A DNA stretch of 64,000 bases from Oceanobacillus luteolus (lineage in GTDB: Bacteria > Bacillota > Bacilli > Bacillales > Amphibacillaceae), in NCBI RefSeq assembly GCF_023715655.1, contig NZ_JAMBON010000001.1:124001-188000 (forward strand), read 5' to 3'. Every line of letters starts with the position of its first letter. The first letter of the stretch is position 1. The position numbers were made by a program, and so were the translations under genes. Of the stretch, positions 36,707 to 46,270 are shown in pieces. The notes under the pieces were generated by a model. The model saw only the letters and a program-made list of their open reading frames with translations. It ran no database searches and had not been told where the DNA came from.

Positions 36707-37888
36707 ATGACTTTTAAACGCATATTTCTTATAGTAATGGATTCAGTTGGGATAGGCGAAGCACCTGATGCGAGGGCTTATAATGATGCAGGTGCGGATA
36801 CCCTCGGGCATATCGCCAAATTTATGGACGGACTGGATATGCCGGTAATGGGTAAGCTTGGACTCTCAAACATTAAAGAAATTAAGGGGATTGAAAAAGC
36901 TGAAAAACCCCAAGCATACTACACAAAAATGCAAGAAGCATCGGTTGGAAAAGATACAATGACAGGTCATTGGGAGCTGATGGGCTTACATGTACAACAG
37001 CCGTTTCAAACTTTTCCTAACGGCTTTCCTGATGCACTGATCAAAGAGTTGGAAGAACGGACAGGAAGAAAAGTTATTGGAAATAAACCAGCATCTGGGA
37101 CTGCAATTATTGATGAATTGGGACCAGAACATATGGAAACTGGGGCTCTCATTGTCTATACATCTGCTGATTCTGTATTACAAATTGCATGTCATGAGGA
37201 AATCATTCCGATTGAAGAGCAATATCGGATTTGTGAAATTGCAAGAGAACTGACATTGAGAGAAGAGTTCATGGTAGGTAGAGTCATTGCGAGACCGTTT
37301 ATTGGTACTGCAGGAAACTTTACACGAACTGCCAATCGTCACGACTACGCATTAAAACCTTTTGGAAGGACAGTAATGAATGAATTAAAAGACCATAATT
37401 TAGATGTAATTGCCTTGGGCAAAATTTCTGATATTTATGATGGTGAAGGTATAACCGAGGCAATCCGTACGGTGGATAACGAAGACGGGATGACAAAAAT
37501 AGTGCAATCGATGGATAAAGATTTTACAGGCTTAAGCTTTTTGAATTTAGTCGACTTTGACGCCAAATATGGACATCGAAGAGATCCGCAAGGGTATGGG
37601 GATGCATTGGAAGCCTTTGACGATCGGTTACCGGAAGTACTTAATAAACTGCAAGACAATGATTTATTGATTATCACGGCTGATCACGGCAATGATCCAA
37701 CCCATCCAGGAACAGATCATACTAGAGAATATGTTCCATTGCTTGTTTATCATACAGGTATGGACCAAGGAAAAGAACTACCAATAAGGGAAACTTTTGC
37801 AGATGTCGGTGCAACGATTGCTGACAATTTTTCTGTTCCGTTACCTTCACATGGAACAAGTTTTTTAGATGATGTTAAAAGGAGATAA
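36707..37888 (+). CDS. deoB: Phosphopentomutase
   Basis: A 393-residue alkaline-phosphatase-superfamily mutase interconverting (deoxy)ribose-1-phosphate and -5-phosphate. Metal ligands and the catalytic Thr are visible in [38 protein letters not shown] and [17 protein letters not shown]. The SD is CAAGGAGG. It begins a deoB-punA-pdp unit with 5 bases to punA, joining nucleoside phosphorolysis to the pentose phosphate pool. Confidence 0.96.
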   Translation: MTFKRIFLIVMDSVGIGEAPDARAYNDAGADTLGHIAKFMDGLDMPVMGKLGLSNIKEIKGIEKAEKPQAYYTKMQEASVGKDTMTGHWELMGLHVQQPFQTFPNGFPDALIKELEERTGRKVIGNKPASGTAIIDELGPEHMETGALIVYTSADSVLQIACHEEIIPIEEQYRICEIARELTLREEFMVGRVIARPFIGTAGNFTRTANRHDYALKPFGRTVMNELKDHNLDVIALGKISDIYDGEGITEAIRTVDNEDGMTKIVQSMDKDFTGLSFLNLVDFDAKYGHRRDPQGYGDALEAFDDRLPEVLNKLQDNDLLIITADHGNDPTHPGTDHTREYVPLLVYHTGMDQGKELPIRETFADVGATIADNFSVPLPSHGTSFLDDVKRR

Positions 37889-37893
37889 CTTAG

Positions 37894-38727
37894 ATGGTCA
37901 ATGATAAAATTTTGGAAGCTACAACATATATCAAAAATAAATTAAACAGCACACCTACAATTGGTTTAATTCTAGGTTCAGGTTTGGGTGTATTGGCGGA
38001 TGAAATTACGGAAGCCACTACTATACCATATGAAGAGATTCCGCATTTTCCTGTGTCCACCGTTTCGGGACATGCGGGCCAATTAGTTATTGGTCGATTA
38101 AGAGAAAAGCAAGTAATTGCGATGCAAGGCCGTTTCCATTTTTATGAGGGGTATTCAATGGAAGAGGTTACTTTTCCTGTTCGGGTAATGAGGAAGCTTG
38201 GTGTATCTCATTTAATTGTAACCAATGCAGCTGGTGGAATAAATGAAAACTATCACGCGGGAGACCTAATGTTCATAACCGATCATATTAATAATATGGG
38301 CACAAATCCGTTAATTGGAAAAAATGATGAATCACAAGGCGTGCGTTTCCCTGATATGTCTAATGCTTATGATCCTTCCCTGATTAGCATGGCAGAAAAA
38401 TGTGCCAATGATAACGGAATAACCTACCGAAAAGGTGTTTATGTTGGAAATACAGGTCCATCTTATGAAACACCTGCAGAAATAAAAATGCTTCGCCTGT
38501 TAGGTGGTGATGCGGTTGGCATGTCAACAGTTCCCGAAGTAATTGTGGCAAATCATGTAGGTATGAAGGTTTTAGGGATATCCTGTATATCCAACATGGC
38601 TGCAGGAATACTGGATCAACCGCTTTCGCATGAAGAAGTAATTGAAACGACGGATAAGGTTCGTTCAAACTTTTTAGCTTTAGTTAAAGAAATCGTCTCA
38701 ACTATAAACATTCATGAAAAAGGGTGA
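37894..38727 (+). CDS. punA: Purine nucleoside phosphorylase
   Basis: A 277-residue PNP of the trimeric type that cleaves guanosine and inosine with phosphate. Visible are the phosphate-binding [10 protein letters not shown], the [13 protein letters not shown] segment, [23 protein letters not shown] and the base-binding [30 protein letters not shown] gives the SD. The pdp gene starts within about six bases of its stop. Confidence 0.96.
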   Translation: MVNDKILEATTYIKNKLNSTPTIGLILGSGLGVLADEITEATTIPYEEIPHFPVSTVSGHAGQLVIGRLREKQVIAMQGRFHFYEGYSMEEVTFPVRVMRKLGVSHLIVTNAAGGINENYHAGDLMFITDHINNMGTNPLIGKNDESQGVRFPDMSNAYDPSLISMAEKCANDNGITYRKGVYVGNTGPSYETPAEIKMLRLLGGDAVGMSTVPEVIVANHVGMKVLGISCISNMAAGILDQPLSHEEVIETTDKVRSNFLALVKEIVSTINIHEKG

Positions 38728-38732
38728 TTCAA

Positions 38733-40037
38733 ATGAACATGTATAGTCTAATAGAAAAGAAGCGGGATGGAGAAGCATTAACAGAAGAAGAAATTCACTT
38801 TGTTGTTTCAGGATATACGAATGGTGATATTCCAGATTATCAAGTAAGTGCCTTACTCATGGCAATTTATTTTCAAGGCATGACGGAAAAGGAACTTTCA
38901 AATCTTACAATGGCAATGGTCCATTCAGGTGATACCATTGATTTATCCAAAATTGAAGGAATAAAAGTCGATAAGCATTCTACAGGAGGAGTGGGGGATA
39001 CAACTACATTAATCCTTGCCCCTTTAGTTGCTTCAGCTGGTGTTCCACTAGCCAAAATGAGTGGACGAGGTCTGGGACATACAGGAGGGACCATTGACAA
39101 GCTGGAAAGTGTACCAGGTTTCCATGTTGAACTGTCGACAGAAGAGTTTGTTGAGCTTGTAAATAAAAATAAAGTAGCGGTAATTGGGCAATCTGGTAAT
39201 ATTACACCAGCTGATAAGAAGCTCTACAGTTTAAGGGATGTAACAGCAACTGTAAATGCTATCCCACTTATTGCAAGTTCCATCATGAGTAAAAAAATTG
39301 CAGCAGGCTCCGATGCGATTGTTTTAGATGTTAAGACAGGAGCTGGTGCTTTTATGAAAGAGTTGGATGATGCTCGTGCACTTGCAAAATCAATGGTAAA
39401 GATTGGCAACCAGTTAAATAGGAATACGAAAGCAGTTATCTCCGATATGAGCCAACCGCTAGGATTTGCAATCGGTAATGCGCTTGAGGTTAAAGAAGCA
39501 ATTGACACGTTGAAAGGCGCAGGACCAAAAGATTTGACTGAACTTTGCTTAGTGTTAGGAAGTCAAATGCTTGTAGCTGCGAAAAGGACGGATACGCTGG
39601 ATGAAGCAAGACAAATTTTATCCGACAACCTCAAGAATGGAAAAGCAATATCTGTTTTTGAAACCTTCCTTAAGTCTCAGGGCGGAGATTCGTCGGTTGT
39701 CCACAATTCTGATCTTCTGCCAAAAGCGGCACTTCAAGTTGATTTACCATCCAAGTCATCGGGATACGTATCAAAAATAACAGCTAATGAACTTGGTACT
39801 GCGGCAATGATGCTTGGAGCAGGAAGACAGACTAAAGAATCAGAGATAGACTTGGCAGTTGGGCTCGTTTTGAATAAAAAAGTCGGGGACTTTGTGGAAA
39901 AAGGCGAGACCTTATTAACTATCCATTCGAATAGTGAAGATTTGGACGCTATTAAAGAAAATATTTACCAAAGTATTAAAGTTGATGAAAATAAAGTGGA
40001 ACCACCAAAGTTAATCTATGAGTTAATTGATGGCTGA
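38733..40037 (+). CDS. pdp: Pyrimidine-nucleoside phosphorylase
   Basis: A 434-residue phosphorylase of the thymidine/pyrimidine nucleoside family, acting on uridine, thymidine and deoxyuridine. The signature [17 protein letters not shown] is present, along with [10 protein letters not shown] and [11 protein letters not shown] place the start at ATG 38733 ([10 protein letters not shown]), five to six bases after AAGGGTGA, giving the family's usual length; a GTG at 38724 is possible. A strong terminator follows. Confidence 0.95.
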   Translation: MNMYSLIEKKRDGEALTEEEIHFVVSGYTNGDIPDYQVSALLMAIYFQGMTEKELSNLTMAMVHSGDTIDLSKIEGIKVDKHSTGGVGDTTTLILAPLVASAGVPLAKMSGRGLGHTGGTIDKLESVPGFHVELSTEEFVELVNKNKVAVIGQSGNITPADKKLYSLRDVTATVNAIPLIASSIMSKKIAAGSDAIVLDVKTGAGAFMKELDDARALAKSMVKIGNQLNRNTKAVISDMSQPLGFAIGNALEVKEAIDTLKGAGPKDLTELCLVLGSQMLVAAKRTDTLDEARQILSDNLKNGKAISVFETFLKSQGGDSSVVHNSDLLPKAALQVDLPSKSSGYVSKITANELGTAAMMLGAGRQTKESEIDLAVGLVLNKKVGDFVEKGETLLTIHSNSEDLDAIKENIYQSIKVDENKVEPPKLIYELIDG

Positions 40038-40045
40038 TTCAATTT

Positions 40046-40081
40046 AACCCTTATTCATTTATATGAATAAGGGTTTTTTTA
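40046..40081 (+). terminator. Terminator after pdp
   Basis: A perfect 13-bp stem, AACCCTTATTCAT (40046-40058) with ATGAATAAGGGTT (40063-40075), followed by T. Confidence 0.93.
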
Positions 40082-40101
40082 TTGTGACGGACAACAGAAT
40101 C

Positions 40102-40130
40102 GTATAAAAAAACCTCTTTTGGATATCATA
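40102..40130 (+). promoter_or_regulatory. Possible sigma-F promoter of dacF
   Basis: GTATA (40102-40106), 14 bases, then GGATATCATA (40121-40130), which fits GGnnAnAnTR with one mismatch. dacF is sigma-F dependent in B. subtilis. Confidence 0.45.
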
Positions 40131-40160
40131 TTTCTATACTACATTTTTGGAGGTAAATCT

Positions 40161-41339
40161 ATGAATAAAAGCAGGATAGTTATGGGGATCTGTTTTTTAC
40201 TATTTACTAGTTTTGCTCCTTTACTAGAGGTCAGCGCAGCGTCGGAAGAGAATAATCAACCGAATCTTGCAGAAGAGGCAAAATCGGCTATTTTAATTGA
40301 ACAGGATACCGGAACCATATTATTTGATAAAGATCCACATGAAAAATTGCCGCCAGCAAGCATGACTAAGGTTATGACCCTCCTATTGATCATGGAGGCT
40401 ATTGATGATGGCAGCTTGTCATTAGATGAGAAAATCCGCGTGAGTGAAAATGCTTCATCTATGGGTGGTTCACAAATTTTCTTGGAAGCGGGCGAAGAAA
40501 TGATGGTCGGAGATTTATTGAAGGGGATTGCCATTGCTTCTGCTAACGATGCTAGTGTTGCTCTAGCAGAACGTCTTTCAGGTAGTGAGGAAGCCTTTGT
40601 AAAAGAAATGAATGAAAAAGCGAAAGAGTTGGGACTTGAAAATACAAACTTCCAAAATACGACTGGACTGCCGGCCGAAAACCACTATAGTACTGCTTAT
40701 GATATGGCTATGATGGCCCGTGAACTATTAAAACATGAAGAAGTAACGGAGTATACTTCCATTTATGAAGACTATTTAAGAAAAGGTACAGATAAAGAAT
40801 TTTGGTTAGTAAACACGAATAAATTAGTAAGATTTTATCCAGGCGTAGATGGATTAAAAACGGGATATACAAGTGAAGCAAAATATTGTTTAACAGCAAC
40901 TGCGAAAAATAATGATATGCGGGTTATTGCAGTGGTATTAGGCTTTGACAACTCAAAGACGAGGAATGCTGCAGTTTCTTCCATGCTTGATTATGCGTTT
41001 AATCATTTTGAAACGAAGAAGCTCTTTGATAAAGGAGATGTAATAACAGATATATCGATGGTGAAAGGTGACAGGAAAAAAACGAATATTGTTACCGCGC
41101 AACAAATCAGTACCCTGCATGCCAAGGGGGAGGACACAGAAAATCTGACAACAGAATATGAGTTAAACGAAGAGTTGACACTCCCGATCAAGAAAGGTGA
41201 TCAGGTAGGAACCCTATATGTTAAAAATGGTGACGAACTGATTATGGAAGCACCATTAACCGTTGAACAATCTATTGAAAAAGCATCATTCTTTACATTA
41301 TTAAAACGTTCATTGCAAGAAGTGACTGTTTTCGAATAA
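40161..41339 (+). CDS. dacF: D-alanyl-D-alanine carboxypeptidase DacF (forespore)
   Basis: A 392-residue class A-type low-mass penicillin-binding protein with a signal peptide ending near SAASEE. The active-site motifs are SMTK (Ser67-Lys70), the SAN motif in AIASANDASV and KTG in DGLKTGYT; a C-terminal PBP5-like beta domain and an amphipathic tail follow. It trims pentapeptides in forming spore cortex. The ATG at 40161 follows TTTGGAGGT; the longer reading frame upstream is not used. Placed just before spoIIA as in B. subtilis. Confidence 0.95.
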   Translation: MNKSRIVMGICFLLFTSFAPLLEVSAASEENNQPNLAEEAKSAILIEQDTGTILFDKDPHEKLPPASMTKVMTLLLIMEAIDDGSLSLDEKIRVSENASSMGGSQIFLEAGEEMMVGDLLKGIAIASANDASVALAERLSGSEEAFVKEMNEKAKELGLENTNFQNTTGLPAENHYSTAYDMAMMARELLKHEEVTEYTSIYEDYLRKGTDKEFWLVNTNKLVRFYPGVDGLKTGYTSEAKYCLTATAKNNDMRVIAVVLGFDNSKTRNAAVSSMLDYAFNHFETKKLFDKGDVITDISMVKGDRKKTNIVTAQQISTLHAKGEDTENLTTEYELNEELTLPIKKGDQVGTLYVKNGDELIMEAPLTVEQSIEKASFFTLLKRSLQEVTVFE

Positions 41340-41383
41340 ACAGCGCGAATTATAGAAAATACCAACTACTTTTGTCATGATGC

Positions 41384-41409
41384 AGGAATTGTTTAAGGAA
41401 ATACAGAAA
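41384..41409 (+). promoter_or_regulatory. Possible sigma-H promoter of the spoIIA operon
   Basis: AGGAATT (41384-41390) is followed 15 bases later by GAAA (41406-41409) in place of GAAT. The site lies 35 bases before spoIIAA; sigma-H control is expected from B. subtilis. Confidence 0.4.
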
Positions 41410-41443
41410 CATAGAGTGAGGAATAAAAGAGGAGGAGATTATT

Positions 41444-41797
41444 TTGGGGCTACAATCCTTGTTTTCCGTTAAGGAGGATGTTCTAATTGTAAGATTATCG
41501 GGGGAACTAGATCACCATACAGCAGAATCTCTCCGTTCAGAATGGAAAGACATGCTCTACCAACATCCCGTTAAACATGTCCTGTTAAATTTGGATGGTA
41601 TAACATTCATGGATAGTTCTGGTTTGGGGGTTATTCTGGGGAGGTATAAAGAGGTGTTGCAACTTGGTGGTGAAATGGTCGTTTGCTCTGTTTCACCATC
41701 CATCAAACGATTATTTGAGATGGCAGGTTTGTTTAAGATTATCCGACTTGCGGAGAATGAATCCTTTGCATTGGAAACTTTGGGGGTGGCGTCGTGA
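41444..41797 (+). CDS. spoIIAA: Anti-anti-sigma factor SpoIIAA
   Basis: A 117-residue STAS protein. Unphosphorylated SpoIIAA binds SpoIIAB and frees sigma-F in the forespore. Ser58, the SpoIIAB kinase site and SpoIIE phosphatase target, is in [14 protein letters not shown]. The start is a TTG at 41444, six bases after GGAGGAG. Its stop overlaps the GTG start of spoIIAB (GTGA), a design that helps keep partner amounts matched. Confidence 0.96.
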   Translation: MGLQSLFSVKEDVLIVRLSGELDHHTAESLRSEWKDMLYQHPVKHVLLNLDGITFMDSSGLGVILGRYKEVLQLGGEMVVCSVSPSIKRLFEMAGLFKIIRLAENESFALETLGVAS

Positions 41798-42234
41798 AAA
41801 ATAGTATGCAACTTGAATTCTTAAGTGTCAGTGAAAATGAATCCTTTGCACGAGTTGCAGTTGCATCGTTCATCGCTCCGCTCGATCCAACAGTAGATGA
41901 GATGACCGAAATTAAAACCGTGGTCTCAGAAGCTGTAACGAATGCAATAATTCACGGTTATCAAAATGAGCCGGATCATTTTATCAAAATTACTTGTACG
42001 GTGGATGATTATGAAATCAAACTTCGAATAGAAGATAATGGACTTGGAATCGAAGATATTGAATCAGCTCGTGAACCATTATATACTTCAAAGCCGGAGT
42101 TGGAACGCTCTGGTATGGGGTTCACCATCATGGAAAATTTTATGGACCAAGTGGAAGTCATTTCCCATCCGGGCAAGGGTACAATATTGGAAATGTCCAA
42201 ACAGTTAATTAAAAATAAAACGGTATATAATTAG
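41794..42234 (+). CDS. spoIIAB: Anti-sigma-F factor / serine kinase SpoIIAB
   Basis: A 146-residue GHKL-type kinase that binds sigma-F and phosphorylates SpoIIAA. The N box [15 protein letters not shown]1 box [11 protein letters not shown] and G2 region SGMGFTIME are clear. I use the GTG at 41794, which overlaps the spoIIAA stop and follows GGGGGTGG; an ATG at 41806 is an alternative. sigF follows 5 to 11 bases later depending on the start taken. Confidence 0.96.
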   Translation: MKNSMQLEFLSVSENESFARVAVASFIAPLDPTVDEMTEIKTVVSEAVTNAIIHGYQNEPDHFIKITCTVDDYEIKLRIEDNGLGIEDIESAREPLYTSKPELERSGMGFTIMENFMDQVEVISHPGKGTILEMSKQLIKNKTVYN

Positions 42235-42245
42235 GATGAATGCCG

Positions 42246-43001
42246 ATGAATCTTAATATGAAAGCCGAATCAAGTAAGCATAAGCTTACGAACGAAGAAG
42301 TGAAAGAACTAATATTGCAAAGCCAAAACGGTAATAAAGAAGCACGAGATTTTTTAGTTGAACAAAACGTTCGGCTTGTATGGTCTGTAGTGCAGCGGTT
42401 TATTAATCGCGGTTATGATCCAGACGACCTCTTTCAAATTGGAAGTATTGGTTTGATCAAATCCATTGATAAGTTCGATTTATCCTATGATGTTCGTTTT
42501 TCCACATATGCCGTCCCAATGATAATTGGGGAAATTCAGCGTTTCATTCGTGACGATGGTAGTGTTAAGGTCAGCAGAACGTTAAAAGAGACAGGCAATA
42601 AGATTAGAAGGGCTAAAGACTCCCTAACGAAGAAACTCGGGAGATCGCCGACGGTAAATGAAATGGCAAAGGAATTGGATATTCCAGCAGAAGAAATTAT
42701 CCATGCCGAAGAGGCGGCAAGAACACCTCAATCCATACATGAGACAGTCTTTGAGAATGATGGTGACCCAATAACATTACTCGACCAAATCTCAATAGAA
42801 GATTCGAAGTGGTTTGAAAAACTATCATTGGAAGAAGCGATTCAGCATTTGGATGAAAGGGAACGCCTTATTGTTTATCTACGTTATTATAAGGATCAAA
42901 CACAAACCGAAGTGGCAGAACGCTTAGGAATATCTCAAGTTCAAGTCTCTAGGATAGAGAAGAAACTATTACAAGAAATAAAGGAATACTTAGGTGTATA
43001 A
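42246..43001 (+). CDS. sigF: Forespore sigma factor SigF
   Basis: A 251-residue sigma-70 family factor that starts forespore-specific transcription. Region 2 has NVRLVWSVVQRFINRGYDPDDLFQIGSIGLIKSIDKFDL, with the -10 reading segment FSTYAVPMIIGEIQRFIRDDG; region 4 has TQTEVAERLGISQVQVSRIEKKLL. The start MNLNMKAES at 42246 is favoured because AGGAT lies eight bases upstream; ATG at 42240 is too near the SD. A terminator follows. Confidence 0.97.
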   Translation: MNLNMKAESSKHKLTNEEVKELILQSQNGNKEARDFLVEQNVRLVWSVVQRFINRGYDPDDLFQIGSIGLIKSIDKFDLSYDVRFSTYAVPMIIGEIQRFIRDDGSVKVSRTLKETGNKIRRAKDSLTKKLGRSPTVNEMAKELDIPAEEIIHAEEAARTPQSIHETVFENDGDPITLLDQISIEDSKWFEKLSLEEAIQHLDERERLIVYLRYYKDQTQTEVAERLGISQVQVSRIEKKLLQEIKEYLGV

Positions 43002-43006
43002 CAATC

Positions 43007-43043
43007 AAGCAGCAAGGAAATCATTTCCTTGTTGCTTTTTTAT
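43007..43043 (+). terminator. Terminator after sigF
   Basis: AAGCAGCAAGGAAA (43007-43020) pairs with TTTCCTTGTTGCTT (43024-43037), one G-T wobble, then TTTTATT. Confidence 0.92.
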
Positions 43044-43113
43044 TTAAGCAAAAATCCTCTTGCAAGGACAATACAAATTGCTCACAAAGTAATTGGGGGA
43101 GTCTCTTCTGAAG

Positions 43114-43240
43114 GTCCGCAGCCCCCGATACACCTCTGCTTTCTGTGGGCGGCTGGTGAGCCTCCTCAGCGTAAGCGCCTTGCGGGGTCCCACCTCTGCC
43201 TATCCTCCCACAGGAGTCTCCGGTGTATCGTGGGCTGCTC
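43114..43240. repeat. Palindromic repeat element, copy 2 (long form)
   Basis: The terminal arms GCAGCCCCCGATACACC (43118-43134) and GGTGTATCGTGGGCTGC (43222-43238) pair with one mismatch. Nested inside, CTGTGGG (43143-43149) pairs with CCCACAG, and a GCTGGTGAGCCTCCTCAGC hairpin lies within. Much more GC-rich than its surroundings. No coding capacity is apparent. Confidence 0.7.
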
Positions 43241-43405
43241 CCAGGAAATATGTTATTTGGTGCATTGAATAAATGGAATTCAAATATTTATTAATACTTT
43301 TGCATAAATCCTATATCAAACAATCGAATCACACGGCGGATTACTCTATAAATATGCTGTGAATTTCTTCATAATTCAATGTACCTAATTTAGCCTTAGC
43401 AGGTA

Positions 43406-43484
43406 GCAGTCCAAATACCCCGAGCCTCCTGATGGAGGCTCACGGGACCCTGCGGTAAGCTAGAGGTGTTTGGACTGCGGACTT
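43406..43484. repeat. Palindromic repeat element, copy 3
   Basis: Arms GCAGTCCAAATACC (43406-43419) and GGTGTTTGGACTGC (43465-43478) pair with one wobble. An inner hairpin GAGCCTCC (43422-43429) with GGAGGCTC (43434-43441) follows. GAGCCTCCT is shared with copy 2, and GCAGTCCAAATA and GGTGTTT with copy 1. Confidence 0.7.
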
Positions 43485-43569
43485 CGAAGAGAAGAGGATA
43501 TCCACGGAATTTACTTAATCAGCACTCAACTTATTATCCTCCTTATATAATAAACTAAAAAAGTTTTTC

Positions 43570-43600
43570 TGGATAAAAATCCTTTCATATTGTCATACTA
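43570..43600 (+). promoter_or_regulatory. Sigma-G promoter of the spoVA operon
   Basis: TGGATA (43570-43575), 18 bases, CATACTA (43594-43600). The -10 is an exact match to the sigma-G consensus TGAATA-N17-18-CATACTA and the -35 matches 5 of 6. spoVA is sigma-G dependent in B. subtilis. Confidence 0.65.
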
Positions 43601-43632
43601 AAAAAAACGATAGTTAAAAGGTTGATGATGCG

Positions 43633-44241
43633 ATGACCAAAACACTCTATTTACGTATGAAAAGAAATTTAAATTTACAGGAGTATAAGCATTTGCATCT
43701 TAAAGATATTGCTTATATCGCAGCCCCTGAAGAATTACAAAGCATTTTAGAAAACAAACCAATCTATCGTATGAGCAAAAAAGACAATAATATCATAGTA
43801 ATCGACTCATTTTTAATTATTAAAGAGTTGATGGCAGAGTATAAGGAGTTAGATGTCCAATCAGTTGGACCAGCTCAGACAGTAATTCGTATTGAGACAA
43901 AAAAGAAAAAAGCAAACTTATTCATTGCTGTTGTAATTTGGATTTTATTATTTATTGGAACAGCGATGACAATTATGAATTTCCATTATGATGTAAGCAT
44001 GCAAGAAGTGCAGCAAAAGCTGCATTATATATTGACTGGGGTAGAGAATGAATTCCCTCTTTGGATCCAGGTTCCATATTCTCTTGGATTAGGTATTGGA
44101 ACCTTATTGTTTTTCAACCACTGGTTCAACAAACGTTTTAATGAAGAACCGAGTCCCTTAGAGGTGGAAATTGAGAATTATCAGGCTGATGTAGATCAAT
44201 ATTTAATATTGCACGAGAACAGGATAGATGAAAGAAGTTAG
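43633..44241 (+). CDS. spoVAA: Stage V sporulation protein AA
   Basis: A 202-residue SpoVAA with an N-terminal soluble part (about res 1-95) and two hydrophobic helices (NLFIAVVIWILLFIGTAMTI and IQVPYSLGLGIGTLLFF). SpoVA proteins move dipicolinic acid into the spore and release it during germination. The first gene of the operon, preceded by a sigma-G promoter. The ATG at 43633 follows AAAAGGTTGATG; the next gene starts inside its 3' end. Confidence 0.93.
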   Translation: MTKTLYLRMKRNLNLQEYKHLHLKDIAYIAAPEELQSILENKPIYRMSKKDNNIIVIDSFLIIKELMAEYKELDVQSVGPAQTVIRIETKKKKANLFIAVVIWILLFIGTAMTIMNFHYDVSMQEVQQKLHYILTGVENEFPLWIQVPYSLGLGIGTLLFFNHWFNKRFNEEPSPLEVEIENYQADVDQYLILHENRIDERS

Positions 44242-44656
44242 TCTATACCTCATTCAGATATTTGTTGGTTTCAGTGGTGGAATTGTAGTAGGGACCGGGT
44301 TTGTAGCATTCATCACCGTGCTGAGAATCATTCCACGTTTAATTCAATTAAGCAAAACAGAAAAATTGATAAAAGTATATATTGCAAGCATCATTCTCGG
44401 TTTGATCTTTGGTACTTATCTCTCATTCTTTGATGTGAGTTGGAGCGAGCCAATTCTCCTGCTTGTATTATGGGGGCTCTTCCATGGAGTATTCAATGGA
44501 ATGCTTGCAGCAGCGCTGACAGAGATACTAAATGTATTTCCAATTCTATTAAGACGTGTTCGGGTCGATGGTTTTTTATTATGGCTACTGATGGCCGTAA
44601 TGTTTGGAAAAATAATTGGTTCACTATTTCAATGGTTATATTTTGTTACAGTTTAG
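44228..44656 (+). CDS. spoVAB: Stage V sporulation protein AB
   Basis: A 142-residue membrane protein with four hydrophobic segments, starting LYLIQIFVGFSGGIVVGTGFVAFITVLR and including GMLAAALTEILNVFPILLRR, both typical of SpoVAB. It overlaps spoVAA by 14 bases. In B. subtilis spoVAC follows; here the next gene is spoVAF, 22 bases later. Confidence 0.93.
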   Translation: MKEVSLYLIQIFVGFSGGIVVGTGFVAFITVLRIIPRLIQLSKTEKLIKVYIASIILGLIFGTYLSFFDVSWSEPILLLVLWGLFHGVFNGMLAAALTEILNVFPILLRRVRVDGFLLWLLMAVMFGKIIGSLFQWLYFVTV

Positions 44657-44678
44657 TGACTATCTGGAGTTGAATAGG

Positions 44679-46145
44679 ATGGGTAATAAAATACGTGTTT
44701 ATCATGAATTGAAGAAAAACGAGGAATATATGCGGAAACGCTTAGGTTTGGGCGTTTCCTATGATGTTGAATTTAGAGAACTTATCATATTAGAAAGAAA
44801 GATACAACTTTATTCTGTTAATGGATTATGTGATGGAGGCAATGTTCAAGAAATAATAAAAGAATTATTGAATCTTAATGAACGCGAAAGAAATAAAGAG
44901 GAAGTTCCAGCAATCTTAACGAATAGGTTAGTTCATCAACAGGTAACTAAGCTAAAAACATTAGATGAGTCCGTCGATGAACTACTATCGGGCTTAATCG
45001 TGATTTTTGTTGATGGATACGATGAGTCTTTTGCCATCGATTCAAGAAGTTATCCAGGAAGATCACCTGAAGAACCTGATACAGAACAAGTCATTCGCGG
45101 ATCGAGAGATGGCTATACGGAAAATATTGTTGAAAATACTGCATTAACAAGAAGAAGATTACGGGATGCTAGATTACGTAATGAAATGATGAAGGTCGGT
45201 GAGCGTTCGAAAACAGATGTATGTATCAGTTATATAGAGGATATAGCGAGTGAAGGTCTTGTGGATTTAATTAAAAAGCGTATTAAGGAGGTTGAAATAG
45301 ACGGCCTTTCAATGGCAGATAAATCATTAGAGGAATTTATTGTTGAAAGAAAGTGGAATGTTTTTCCGCTTGTACGCTATACAGAGAGACCAGATGTTGC
45401 AGCCAATCATTTACTGGAAGGACATGTATTAGTGACAGTGGACTCCTCGCCAAGTCTCATTATTCTCCCGACCACGTATTTCCATCATTTGCACCATGCG
45501 GAGGAATATCGCCAATCTCCTGTATTCGGGACATTTGTTAGATGGATTAGATTTCTAGCAGTATTCGCATCGTTATTTTTACTACCTTTATGGTTACTAT
45601 TTGTTATAGAACCACAATTGCTACCAAAAGCAATTTCTTTTATCGGACCAAATGATGAAGGTAATATTCCGATTGTCATACAAATAATTCTTGCAGATAT
45701 TGGTATTGAATTTCTTCGTATGGCAGCTGTTCATACTCCTACGCCCTTATCTACTGCAATGGGTTTAATTGCAGCAGTCTTAATTGGTCAGATCGCCATC
45801 GATGTAGGGCTGTTCACTGCAGAGGTCATCCTCTATGTAGCAATAGCAGCAGTAGGAGCTTATGTAACGCCAAGTTATGAACTGGGTACAGCGAATAAGC
45901 TGGCAAAGTATTTCTTACTAATTACCACGGCAATTTTTGATGTAGCTGGGTTTGTCATTGGAATTACATTGATCGTACTATTTGTCGTATCTAGAAAATC
46001 GTTGAAAACTCCATATTTTTGGCCGGTAATTCCATTTAATCCAACCGCGTTGCTCCATATAATATTCCGGATTCCAGTTCCATATTCAAATACGCGACCA
46101 AGTATTGTTCATCCTAAAAATAATTATCGACAACCTGTCAAATAA
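44679..46145 (+). CDS. spoVAF: SpoVAF, GerA-family spore membrane protein
   Basis: A 488-residue GerAA/SpoVAF-family protein. A soluble N-terminal half (about res 1-290, with FVDGYDESFAIDSRSYPGRSPEEPDTEQVIRG split by family motifs) precedes five or so membrane helices beginning at FVRWIRFLAVFASLFLLPLWLL. The segment HTPTPLSTAMGLIAAVLIG is characteristic. The start at 44679 has GGAG nine bases upstream. It directly follows spoVAB, where B. subtilis has spoVAC, AD and AE first. SpoVAF influences germination in B. subtilis. Confidence 0.93.
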   Translation: MGNKIRVYHELKKNEEYMRKRLGLGVSYDVEFRELIILERKIQLYSVNGLCDGGNVQEIIKELLNLNERERNKEEVPAILTNRLVHQQVTKLKTLDESVDELLSGLIVIFVDGYDESFAIDSRSYPGRSPEEPDTEQVIRGSRDGYTENIVENTALTRRRLRDARLRNEMMKVGERSKTDVCISYIEDIASEGLVDLIKKRIKEVEIDGLSMADKSLEEFIVERKWNVFPLVRYTERPDVAANHLLEGHVLVTVDSSPSLIILPTTYFHHLHHAEEYRQSPVFGTFVRWIRFLAVFASLFLLPLWLLFVIEPQLLPKAISFIGPNDEGNIPIVIQIILADIGIEFLRMAAVHTPTPLSTAMGLIAAVLIGQIAIDVGLFTAEVILYVAIAAVGAYVTPSYELGTANKLAKYFLLITTAIFDVAGFVIGITLIVLFVVSRKSLKTPYFWPVIPFNPTALLHIIFRIPVPYSNTRPSIVHPKNNYRQPVK

Positions 46146-46188
46146 ACTTGAAAGCGAACAGGAATAGTGTTCGCTTTCAAGTTTTTTT
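46145..46188 (+). terminator. Terminator after spoVAF
   Basis: A perfect 16-bp stem, AACTTGAAAGCGAACA (46145-46160) with TGTTCGCTTTCAAGTT (46168-46183), followed by T. Confidence 0.95.
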
Positions 46189-46193
46189 AAGCA

Positions 46194-46223
46194 TTGTCCT
46201 TTTGTTTTCCTCTTTAATATGAT
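46194..46223 (+). promoter_or_regulatory. Possible sigma-A promoter of lysA
   Basis: TTGTCC (46194-46199), 18 bases, TATGAT (46218-46223). The 82-base gap is too short for a lysine riboswitch. Confidence 0.4.
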
Positions 46224-46270
46224 AAAGTAATCTATATTTTACTAAATCGGAAACTGGGGGAAACCAAATT

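Larger units (their letters stand above)
43044..43632. other. 589-base non-coding gap with two palindromic repeats
   Basis: Between sigF and spoVAA. It contains repeat elements at 43114-43240 and 43406-43484 and the sigma-G promoter at 43570-43600. Frames open across the first repeat follow its GC-rich stems and have no SD; I see no gene. Confidence 0.75.

Noticed and set aside
43029-43268. 79-codon frame across the long palindromic repeat
   Set aside because: No SD, begins inside the sigF terminator, and its composition follows the GC-rich repeat arms; frames are open only because stems lack stop codons.
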